Part shown: positions 21,517-27,751 of the stretch, in pieces | Layout of the letters: every line of letters starts with the position of its first letter | How positions within the stretch are numbered: position 1 is the first letter of the stretch | Assembly: GCA_964416925.1 (NCBI GenBank) | Contig: CAYQFQ010000010.1 | Span: 1 to 27,751 of the forward strand | DNA from: CAYQFQ01 sp964416925 | Lineage (GTDB): Bacteria > Patescibacteriota > Minisyncoccia > Phycocordibacterales > GWA1-40-21 | Length of the DNA stretch: 27,751 nt | Direction of reading: 5' to 3' | Program-made: the position numbers and the translations under genes | Notes under the pieces: generated by a model | Told to the model about the DNA's origin: nothing | Databases searched by the model: none | What the model saw: the letters and a program-made list of their open reading frames with translations, nothing else

Positions 21517-23160
21517 ATGATACAAACATTTTGGTCAAAAATTAAAGATTCGTTTTTTGTCGCATTAACTGCAGTTTTGATATTAATCATCGCCGTTGTG
21601 GTGGTCTGGTTTGTTATTAAAATTGTACCGACAATATTTTCTGTATTCAGAAACGGTGTTGCAACAACACTGGACTCGGTGTACATATCAAATGATGACG
21701 CTTCTGCGTTAGTGAACAAGAAAACTATAACTTCTGGTGATACTTTTGTTATTTCTCTTGGTGAAGTAAATAACGGAGAGCTTTATACTTTTACTTATCC
21801 ATGTACTGATGGTGTCTCATTCTCGCTCCAGGATTCTCAAAAAACAAAAATAGATTGTGGAAAAGATTTCTACTTACTAAACAATAGTTCAGAAGTTTCC
21901 GTATCCGGAATTTCAACTCAAAAGAGAATCGCTATGATACCTGTAAAGATTGGCGTCCAAACTCAAGACTCACAAAAGATTAAACCTGTCGCCTCTTTTA
22001 GCCTTACTATTACAAATACAGGATATAGCGCTCCAAACACCGCAACAAGTACAACTTACAAACCACCAGTAAATACTTACGTTCCACCAACCAATATTTA
22101 TATCGGTAAGGCTGATCTTGCTGTAAGCATAATAGATACAGGAGTTATAGACAAAAATACATTACAATTCTCAAAGACTTCATATATTTCATCAACAGAC
22201 AGAGTTGGTATTAAATTTGAAGTAAAAAATATTGGAGATAGAGCAACTGGTGTTTGGAATTTTTCTGCCATCTTGCCAAGTCAATCATCACCAACATATC
22301 AATCAGATATGCAGATTTCTTTAAACCCAGGAGATAAAATTCAGTTTACTTTAGGTTTTGATAACCCAACAAATGTTTATGGCGTTAACACAGTTACAAT
22401 AAATGTTGATCCATCAAACTATGTTAGTGAAATTTCAAAATCAAATAACTCTGCGTCAATTAATGTCTCGACAAATTATAATTACAATAATAACTACAAT
22501 TATAATCAAAACAACAGCGGTAATTTAGTTGCTTCTTGTTACAGCATCCCAACTAACCCAGCAATTGGAGAAAGTGTTACTTGGCATGCAACCGTAAGTG
22601 GTGGCACTGGGTATAATACATATTACTGGACCGGAACAGACAATCTCGTTGGTTCATCTCAAAATGTAAGCAGAATATATTATACGACAGGGCAAAAAAA
22701 TGCGAACGTCATAATTACTTCTGGTGGATATACTGTATCTCGCGGATGTACTGTAAACGTTGGTGGATATAATAACAATAATAATTATGGTAATTCAGAC
22801 TTATCTGTAAGGTTGCTAGGCGTTGGGATGCTTGATTCTTCAAATAATTTTGTTTATGCAACTCAAATTCCAAGGTATTCAAATGTTGCAGTTAAACTTG
22901 AAGTAACAAACAACGGTACAAATAATTCCGGACTTTGGGATTTGACTGCCACAATGTCCCCTTCAATGTCATCTTACACATATAGATCCACAAACTACCC
23001 ATCCATTGCCCCTGGGCAAAGAACAGAAGTAGTAATAAATTTCTCAGGTGCTAATTATTTGGGAGATAATTATATATTTGTAAAAATAGATCCAAACAAT
23101 CTAACTACAGATACCAACAGATCAAACAATACTTTAACTTCAACAATAAGAGTTTACTAA
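21517..23160 (+). CDS. Membrane-anchored surface protein with CARDB and PKD-like domains
   Basis: A 547-residue protein with one N-terminal membrane segment (VALTAVLILIIAVVVVWFVIKIV, about 15-37) and an otherwise extracellular body. A beta-rich region up to about 170 leads to a Thr/Pro linker (TYKPPVNTYVPPTN). A first CARDB-type domain follows (KADLAVSIIDTGVID to NNSASINV), then an Asn/Tyr-rich linker and a PKD-like domain with SCYSIP...YWTGTDNLVG...RGCTVNV, then a second CARDB domain (NSDLSVRLLGVGML to NNTLTSTIRVY). The PKD-like unit is the same type as the three repeats in the gene across the sortase. Such domains act in adhesion or cell-surface assembly. There is no sorting motif; the anchor is the N-terminal helix. 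Confidence 0.85.
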   Translation: MIQTFWSKIKDSFFVALTAVLILIIAVVVVWFVIKIVPTIFSVFRNGVATTLDSVYISNDDASALVNKKTITSGDTFVISLGEVNNGELYTFTYPCTDGVSFSLQDSQKTKIDCGKDFYLLNNSSEVSVSGISTQKRIAMIPVKIGVQTQDSQKIKPVASFSLTITNTGYSAPNTATSTTYKPPVNTYVPPTNIYIGKADLAVSIIDTGVIDKNTLQFSKTSYISSTDRVGIKFEVKNIGDRATGVWNFSAILPSQSSPTYQSDMQISLNPGDKIQFTLGFDNPTNVYGVNTVTINVDPSNYVSEISKSNNSASINVSTNYNYNNNYNYNQNNSGNLVASCYSIPTNPAIGESVTWHATVSGGTGYNTYYWTGTDNLVGSSQNVSRIYYTTGQKNANVIITSGGYTVSRGCTVNVGGYNNNNNYGNSDLSVRLLGVGMLDSSNNFVYATQIPRYSNVAVKLEVTNNGTNNSGLWDLTATMSPSMSSYTYRSTNYPSIAPGQRTEVVINFSGANYLGDNYIFVKIDPNNLTTDTNRSNNTLTSTIRVY

Positions 23161-23167
23161 AATAAAC

Positions 23168-23206
23168 AAAAACAGACGGGGCACTAAAAGCGCCCCGTCT
23201 GTTTTT
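23168..23206. terminator. Terminator between the CARDB/PKD gene and the DUF1566 gene
   Basis: A 15-bp stem pairs 23168-23182 (ending CAGACGGGGC) with 23192-23206, with A- and T-runs on the outside. It suits both converging genes. Confidence 0.85.
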
Positions 23207-23215
23207 TATAAAATA

Positions 23216-23593
23216 TTATTCGATATCACGAACTAACCTTACCGGAAATTTTGTTTCACTTATAAGCGGACTCTCCCAATTACCACCAGTAAAATCTGGA
23301 TCCATACTTACAGCCATACACCACCCAGCCAAACCAGAACCCCGTCTACTTTCAGGATCATAATCTCTGGACCAATAGTTTGTTTTTCTAAACCCCGTCA
23401 CCCCATCTTTAAGAGCACCTTTTAACTCTAGCATCGTAGGTAATCTCCACCCATCAACTTTTGCATCCTCAGCCTTTCTATACGCCTCATTAGCTGTCAT
23501 TTCGCCCACCTCTGGTCCCCACTCTAATTTCTGTCCTTCAGCTTTTGCTTCTGCTGCTGGCACATCGTTTGTCGGTTTTAATTCTTCTGACAT
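23216..23593 (-). CDS. DUF1566-domain protein
   Basis: A 125-residue protein from MSEELKPTNDVPAAEA. After a charged N-terminal 30 residues comes a DUF1566 (Lcl C-terminal-like) fold: MTANEAYRKAEDAKVDGWRLP, TMLELKGAL, TNYWSRDYD, GWCMAVSM and FPVRLVRDI. The WRLPT and Y-W-S blocks and the terminal V-R-x-V-R are typical. No signal peptide is visible, unlike many surface members. The function of the domain is not established. The long frame from 23740 is rejected: its first 49 residues come from repeat-rich, C-tract DNA. A TAATAT/TATATT box ends 4-7 nt before the ATG. It borders the repeat-rich GIY-YIG region. Confidence 0.75.
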   Translation of the reverse strand: MSEELKPTNDVPAAEAKAEGQKLEWGPEVGEMTANEAYRKAEDAKVDGWRLPTMLELKGALKDGVTGFRKTNYWSRDYDPESRRGSGLAGWCMAVSMDPDFTGGNWESPLISETKFPVRLVRDIE

Positions 23594-23628
23594 AAAAAAT
23601 ATATTAGCTATTAATACAGTTAATTTTA

Positions 23629-23707
23629 CCCCCCCCCTAAAACATTTTGCAAGCATAAAATAATATGTGTGTCTTGAGTACTTGGGCATCAGATATCCAA
23701 CCCCCCC
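23629..23707. other. Two poly-C tracts upstream of the DUF1566 gene
   Basis: Nine Cs (23629-23637) and seven Cs (23701-23707) flank a short AT-rich stretch upstream of the gene. Such homopolymers are prone to length changes and to sequencing error. Confidence 0.7.
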
Positions 23708-23762
23708 TCCGTCTTTGCGAGGAATGAAATAACGAAGCAAACCATCTTAAATAAGAACTGGA

Positions 23763-23827
23763 TTCCCGATCAGGTCGGGAATGACACAAAAAACTGAATT
23801 GTTTCGCCTACCTGCTACACAGGTAGG
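23763..23827. repeat. REP-like hairpins in the intergenic region
   Basis: TTCCCGA/TCGGGAA (23763-23769, 23775-23781) and CCTACCTG/CAGGTAGG (23807-23814, 23820-23827). Just before them (23710-23740) is a CTTTGCGAGGAATGAAAT type sequence resembling dispersed repeats of many bacteria. The 225-nt gap from 23640 to 23864 holds only such repeats; no gene is seen. Confidence 0.7.
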
Positions 23828-23862
23828 AATCCATCTCCCCCATTCGTCATTCCCTCTCCGTC

Positions 23863-23892
23863 TGTCATCCCGACGCAGGTCGGGATCCATCT
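23863..23892 (-). repeat. 30-bp repeat, left copy, overlapping the GIY-YIG 3' end
   Basis: On the minus strand this is AGATGGATCCCGACCT and 14 more bases, with an internal ATCCCGA/TCGGGAT hairpin. The same 30 bases with one mismatch occur in opposite orientation at 24171-24200. It encodes the last residues of the nuclease gene, DGSRPASG. Confidence 0.9.
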
Positions 23893-24100
23893 GTTCTTAA
23901 TTCATAGAGATCATTCCACTCTGGATTATCTTTTTCAATCAATCTGATTTTCCATCTTCTCTGCCATTCTTTCAATTGCTTTTCTCTAGTTAGCGCTGAT
24001 TCTACATTTTCTGTCTGCTCATAATAAACCAATTTATCTATATTGTATTTTTCTGTAAATCCTTTGATAATTTTATTCTTATGTTGCCAAACTCTTTTTT
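23865..24100 (-). CDS. GIY-YIG family nuclease (N-terminus lost in assembly gap)
   Basis: Only the C-terminal three quarters of a small GIY-YIG (URI/UvrC-N-like) nuclease is present. Residues next to the gap, KRVWQHKNKIIKGFTEKYN, carry the conserved Arg and the HK region; KLVYYEQTE, ALTREKQLKEWQRRWKI and NPEWNDLYE complete the fold with its metal-binding Glu in TREKQ. The GIY and YIG strands would lie in the ten-N gap, which must be longer than written; the sequence after it does not encode them. The tail LRTDGSRPASG is coded by a hairpin repeat. Stand-alone members are common in AT-rich bacterial genomes and of unknown use; they may act on DNA at repeats. Confidence 0.85.
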
Positions 24101-24110
24101 NNNNNNNNNN
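24101..24110. other. Assembly gap (10 N)
   Basis: Ten undetermined bases inside the GIY-YIG gene. The flanks do not join into one reading frame, so the true gap size is unknown; repeats nearby may have broken the assembly. Confidence 0.98.
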
Positions 24111-24170
24111 ACGGAAGCGCAAAGGCTTTGCTTGTCTATTTCGGTCTCGAAGTAGGTTTTCATGAGATTA

Positions 24171-24200
24171 AGATGGATCCCGACCTACGTCGGGATGACA
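24171..24200 (+). repeat. 30-bp repeat, right copy, inverted relative to the left copy
   Basis: Identical to the complement of 23863-23892 except for one base (CCTAC instead of CCTGC). Inner stem ATCCCGAC/GTCGGGAT. With the left copy it brackets the GIY-YIG gene and the gap. Confidence 0.9.
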
Positions 24201-24236
24201 AAGAAAACAAGAATGTAGCGGGAATAACAAGAATTA

Positions 24237-26288
24237 TTAAATGTCGATATTCGCCAACTTCGCATTTGATTGTATAAATGCCTTTCTTGCCGGAACATCA
24301 GTTCCCATAAGCATATCAAATACTTGATCAGCTTCTCTAGCGTCTTCAACTGTAACTTTTCTTAAGAGTCTTTTTTGAGGATCCATTGTTGTCTCCCAAA
24401 GTTCTTCGGCATTCATTTCTCCCAAACCTTTATATCTTTGCACAGAAACTTTGCTAGATTTTTTTGTCTTCGTCTCCTCAACCTCTTCTTCTCCACCTTC
24501 TTCTGCTACTGCAGAATCATCAATTTTAGATTTCTTGAAAAAATCAGTTTTCTCTTCTTCAGAATAGAAATAATGTATTTCTTTTCCAACTTTTACTTTA
24601 TATAGTGGTGGTTGGGCAATATAAATAAATCCACCATCGACAAGGTCTTTAAAATATCTGTAAAACAATGTTAAAAGCAATGTTCTAATGTGAGCACCGT
24701 CAACGTCAGCATCTGTCGCAATTATAACTTTATGATATCGCAATTTGGAAATATCAAATGTGTCACCAATAGCAGTACCGAGTGCAATAACAAGATTTTT
24801 AATCTGCTCAGATGCAAGCATTTTATCAAGTCTTGCTCTTTCAATGTTAAGAATTTTTCCTCTCAAAGGTAAGATGGCTTGAGTTCTTCTGTCTCGTCCT
24901 GTCTTAGCAGTACCTCCAGCAGAATCTCCCTCAACAATAAACACCTCAGATTCTGAAGCATCTTTAGACTGACAATCTGCAAGTTTTCCAGGCAGAGTCA
25001 TTCCTTCAAGGGCCCCTTTTCTCAAAACAGAGTCCTTTGCTGCCTTAGCAGCTTTTCGGGCTTTTAAAGCAAGTATAACCTTTGAAATAATAGCTCTGGC
25101 GTCATCTGGATTTTCCTCAAGGAAAGCATTAAAACCCTCGCCAAAGACCTCCTCTACGGCTCCCCTGGCCTCTACAGACCCAAGCTTTGCCTTTGTTTGA
25201 CCCTCAAACTGTATATCCCTAATCTTCACAGAAACAACAGCTGTCAAACCTTCCATTACGTCGTCTCCTGTAAAGTTATCCTCACTTTCTTTTATTAAAT
25301 TATTTTTTCTTGAATATGCATTTAATGATCTCGTAAGTGCGGTTTTAAAACCTGTAAGGTGTGTTCCTCCTTCTGGGTTATAGATGTTGTTTGCAAAAGC
25401 AAGAATTCTAGCAGAAATGTCATCAACATATTGCAAAGAAACCTCGACAGATTCAACTGTATCAGTTTTCTTTTCTACATAAAAAATATTTTTATGTATT
25501 GGTTTCTGATAGTGATTATAAAATTTTACAAGCGACAACAATCCCCCCTCGAAATAAAAAGTATGTGATGGGGAATCAATTCCAAGTTCTCGTACATAGA
25601 AAACTTCATCGGCGTCAAATTTTGATGTTACTTCTCTCAAATCCAAGACGGTGATACGTAAACCTTTAACGAGATACGCCTGTTGTCTCATGTGTCCAAC
25701 AACACGGGCAAAATCAAATATAATTCCCTCTTTAAATATTTCCTTATCAGGTTCAAATGTTACTATTGTTCCATGCTTATCTGTTTTTCCGATTTTCTTA
25801 ACCGCTGCGTTTTTTCTACCTTGTGAATATTCTTGTGTGTATATACCTTCATCTTTGTGCACTGTAACTTTCATAAAAATAGAAAGTGCATTTACAACTG
25901 AAGCACCAACTCCATGAAGTCCTCCAGAAACTTTATATCCTTCACCACCAAATTTTCCTCCAGCGTGCAGAACTGTCATTATTGTTTCAAGAGCAGAGAC
26001 TTTTGTCTGTTTGTGAATATCGACTGGAATACCTCTACCGTTATCTGTCACTCTAACTCTGTTATTTGGTAGCAATGCGACTTCAATATCATTACAAAAA
26101 GCACCCATAGCCTCATCACGAGAGTTATCAAATATTTCTGTTATAAGGTGATGTAATCCGTCTGGTCCTGTAGTACCAATATACATTCCTGGACGTTTAC
26201 GAACAGGATCCAAACCTTCAAGTACTTGAATAGAACTAGCATCATAATGACTTTCTTTTTTTTCAACTTTTTCGTCTTTTTTTGACAT
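24237..26288 (-). CDS. gyrB: DNA gyrase subunit B
   Basis: The ATPase subunit of gyrase, which introduces negative supercoils with GyrA. The 683-residue protein has the GHKL ATPase motifs (EIFDNSRDEAMGA with the catalytic Glu region, VTDNGRGIPVDIHKQ, GGKFGGEGYKVSGGLHGVGASVVNAL), the transducer (QTKAKLGSVEARGAV), and the TOPRIM domain (SEVFIVEGDSAGG, KVIIATDADVDGAHIRTLLL). The C-terminal QRYKGLGEMN completes it. A Glu/Lys-rich insert (AEEGGEEEVEETKTKKSSK) lies before QRYKG. Length is near the 640-residue type without the E. coli insertion. ParE is the alternative, but a lone gene of this kind in small genomes is usually gyrB. A hairpin-containing leader of about 30 nt precedes the ATG. Confidence 0.95.
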   Translation of the reverse strand: MSKKDEKVEKKESHYDASSIQVLEGLDPVRKRPGMYIGTTGPDGLHHLITEIFDNSRDEAMGAFCNDIEVALLPNNRVRVTDNGRGIPVDIHKQTKVSALETIMTVLHAGGKFGGEGYKVSGGLHGVGASVVNALSIFMKVTVHKDEGIYTQEYSQGRKNAAVKKIGKTDKHGTIVTFEPDKEIFKEGIIFDFARVVGHMRQQAYLVKGLRITVLDLREVTSKFDADEVFYVRELGIDSPSHTFYFEGGLLSLVKFYNHYQKPIHKNIFYVEKKTDTVESVEVSLQYVDDISARILAFANNIYNPEGGTHLTGFKTALTRSLNAYSRKNNLIKESEDNFTGDDVMEGLTAVVSVKIRDIQFEGQTKAKLGSVEARGAVEEVFGEGFNAFLEENPDDARAIISKVILALKARKAAKAAKDSVLRKGALEGMTLPGKLADCQSKDASESEVFIVEGDSAGGTAKTGRDRRTQAILPLRGKILNIERARLDKMLASEQIKNLVIALGTAIGDTFDISKLRYHKVIIATDADVDGAHIRTLLLTLFYRYFKDLVDGGFIYIAQPPLYKVKVGKEIHYFYSEEEKTDFFKKSKIDDSAVAEEGGEEEVEETKTKKSSKVSVQRYKGLGEMNAEELWETTMDPQKRLLRKVTVEDAREADQVFDMLMGTDVPARKAFIQSNAKLANIDI

Positions 26289-26321
26289 AAATATAAAAAA
26301 GCTTAAAGCTTTTACCCCGTA

Positions 26322-26327
26322 ATTATA
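26322..26327 (-). promoter_or_regulatory. Extended -10 promoter of gyrB
   Basis: Minus strand TGTTATAAT, 33 nt before the ATG at 26288. The leader contains a small AAGCTT-based hairpin (26298-26312). Confidence 0.5.
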
Positions 26328-26363
26328 ACAAATTTTTACTTTAAAAACAAAGATTAAAATACG

Positions 26364-26392
26364 AAAAAAGCCTCATGAAATCAGGCTTTTTT
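26364..26392 (-). terminator. Terminator of the LamG-repeat gene
   Basis: AAAAAAGCCT (26364-26373) pairs with AGGCTTTTTT (26383-26392), with a T run on the minus strand. It separates this gene from gyrB. Confidence 0.85.
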
Positions 26393-26420
26393 AAATAAAA
26401 AGTTATCAACACAAACAATA

Positions 26421-27751
26421 CTAAATTACATTCCCTTCCTCCTCCGTTCCATCACCAAAGAAATATAAAGATTTAATTTCTTGTTCCGTTAGAGCCCTGT
26501 TATAAATACGAACGTCATCCAATTCTCCGTTCAAATAGTTAGACCAACTGCCCGACCAATCTGAACCAATCGCAGTATTTGCGGAGTCATCAAATATTGA
26601 GCCTTCAAATGTAATAGGCGTATCAGCAACACCATCTACATAAAAAGTTATTGTCTTTGCAGTATTATCAAGCACCATAGAAACATGGTGCCACTCACCA
26701 ATATTTCTCGTTAACGTGGAATCGAACTGAACGGGATTTAAGTCACTAGAGAAAAAAGTAATATTATTTGAACTACCTAAAGTTATAAATAGAAAAGAAT
26801 AATCTTCTCCTGAAGCTCTTTCGGAAACTATGGCATTCCACGCAGCATCAGAACTTGCTAATTTAATCCAAGAAGATACAGTGACGTCTTTGTCTGAAAA
26901 ATCATAATCTGGTAAGCTAACACGATCACTGGAGCCGTTAAAATTCAAAGCATTATCTATTTTTCCTGCGGTAGACGCAGCTTGTGTATCTCTCGAAGCT
27001 GTCCCATTGTTACCATTCCCTAAACTATCAGCAACACGTGTGCCTGAAGTTCCTAGCAAGGTGATTTCTGATTGGGTTAATGCTCTGTCGTAAATGCGGA
27101 TGTCATCTAAAGCCCCAATAAAGGCATAGGTGGTATCCACGTTACCTGAAGAATCACTTGGAACTCCAATTGCAAAGCCGTCAGAATCTACAGTCGTTCC
27201 AGTTGTTGGAGTCGAGTCCTCCAAAATACCATCCACATATATTAATAAATTAGAACCGTCGTAAACACCAGTTACTAAATGCCAAGCCCCATCATTTATA
27301 TCTGTAACTGAAGTTACAAAAGCCCCAGGAGTCTCCGATGTCGTAACAAGAAACTTAGCCTTACCATCTTGGAGAGTTAATCCGTTCATAGAATAATAAT
27401 ATCCTCCTACGAGATTTGCACCATTACCACCAGAAATATTTTGAGTTGAATTAACCCACACTGAGAAAGTTTCTTCTGTTCTATTTGTTAGGAAGCTATT
27501 TAATGAGCTTACTTGAATGTAATCGCTACCATTAAAACTCAGTGCACCGTTTACCATTCCAGTCGTAGCTAGGGTATCTGTATTTGCTGTTGCTGTTCCA
27601 TTACTACCTGAAGAACCTAGGAAAGTTCCAGTATTTCCATTACCACTAAAATCAGTCACTGATGTTCCTGATGACTCATTCATGTGATATCCCGCAACCA
27701 AACCACTATCAAAAGGTGCCACTAAAATATCACCCTCAATACCAAGTCCGG
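26421..27751 (-). CDS. LamG-repeat surface protein (5' end beyond window)
   Basis: The C-terminal 443 residues of a larger protein; the frame is open to the window edge (GLGIEGDILVAPFDSGLVAGY), so a start at 27722 is not supported. Two concanavalin A-like LamG/laminin-G-3 domains are seen. The first runs from about the VAGYHMNESSG motif to ALDDIRIYDRALTQSEI; the second from DSLGNGNNGTA to ELDDVRIYNRALTEQEI. Both share the F-N-G-S core, W-H-x-V and the D-D-x-R-I-Y-x-R-A-L-T ending. Such domains bind sugars or proteins outside the cell. The tail FFGDGTEEEGNVI has no anchor or sorting motif. The N-terminal part, with any signal or enzymatic domain, is missing. Confidence 0.88.
   Translation of the reverse strand, partial: GLGIEGDILVAPFDSGLVAGYHMNESSGTSVTDFSGNGNTGTFLGSSGSNGTATANTDTLATTGMVNGALSFNGSDYIQVSSLNSFLTNRTEETFSVWVNSTQNISGGNGANLVGGYYYSMNGLTLQDGKAKFLVTTSETPGAFVTSVTDINDGAWHLVTGVYDGSNLLIYVDGILEDSTPTTGTTVDSDGFAIGVPSDSSGNVDTTYAFIGALDDIRIYDRALTQSEITLLGTSGTRVADSLGNGNNGTASRDTQAASTAGKIDNALNFNGSSDRVSLPDYDFSDKDVTVSSWIKLASSDAAWNAIVSERASGEDYSFLFITLGSSNNITFFSSDLNPVQFDSTLTRNIGEWHHVSMVLDNTAKTITFYVDGVADTPITFEGSIFDDSANTAIGSDWSGSWSNYLNGELDDVRIYNRALTEQEIKSLYFFGDGTEEEGNVI

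Noticed and set aside
23594..23740. N-terminal extension of the DUF1566 protein
   Set aside because: The added residues come from poly-C and repeat-like DNA; the ATG at 23593 gives a normal domain boundary and follows a -10 box.
24111..24163. Start of the GIY-YIG gene on the far side of the N gap
   Set aside because: Translation of this stretch lacks GIY or YIG strands; the called start with unknown residues is an artefact of the gap.
1..27751. Alternative genetic code (TGA as Gly)
   Set aside because: TGA ends rnr and other genes at the expected length, and no conserved domain needs TGA read-through.

Overview
The window is about 27.7 kb of an AT-rich bacterial chromosome (roughly 35% GC by eye). 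It most likely comes from a member of the Patescibacteria/CPR, near the Parcubacteria. The evidence is short core proteins, a NusB fused to a Nudix domain, a 759-residue SMC, a threonyl-tRNA synthetase without a TGS domain, Cas2/PaaX-like and VPYTG-type surface proteins, and many genes with almost no 5' leader. TGA is used as an ordinary stop, so this is not a code-25 lineage. No rRNA, tRNA or CRISPR array was seen. Ten Ns at 24101-24110 mark an assembly gap.

Layout. 1-3.8 kb: a partial TspO-like membrane protein, a PIF1/RecD-like helicase, and the minus-strand set rpsP, KH protein (khpA type), trmD, each followed by its own hairpin. 3.9-5.9 kb: rnr on the plus strand. 6.0-7.2 kb: an unknown membrane protein and a Cas2-like gene bracketed by two perfect palindromes. 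7.3-12.7 kb: a minus-strand block with rnhB, rpmF, nusB-Nudix, rnc, a small unknown protein and smc. 12.8-18.9 kb: dnaE and thrS on the plus strand, with an unknown minus-strand gene between them; thrS is preceded by a threonine T-box leader. 19-23.2 kb: a cell-surface locus with a sortase, a PKD-repeat protein whose VPYTG sorting signal is broken by a frameshift, and a divergent CARDB/PKD membrane-anchored protein. 23.2-27.7 kb: a DUF1566 protein, a truncated GIY-YIG nuclease between inverted repeats, gyrB, and a partial LamG-repeat surface protein.

How it works together. Most of the window is information processing: replication (dnaE, gyrB, rnhB, smc, helicase), ribosome parts and tRNA modification (rpsP, rpmF, trmD), RNA processing and turnover (rnc, rnr, KH protein), transcription (nusB) and tRNA charging (thrS). 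The surface genes form a sortase/substrate locus. Most housekeeping genes have a TATAAT-like box 7-11 nt before the start codon, predicting leaderless mRNAs. Two unknown genes instead carry strong Shine-Dalgarno sequences.

Most unusual points: two small nuclease-fold genes (Cas2-like, GIY-YIG) each bracketed by hairpin or inverted repeats; a T-box with a very compact stem I; the hinge-less SMC; a hairpin inserted at the 5' end of dnaE between repeated start-region sequences; a diverged second copy of the trmD 3' end; and the broken sortase substrate.
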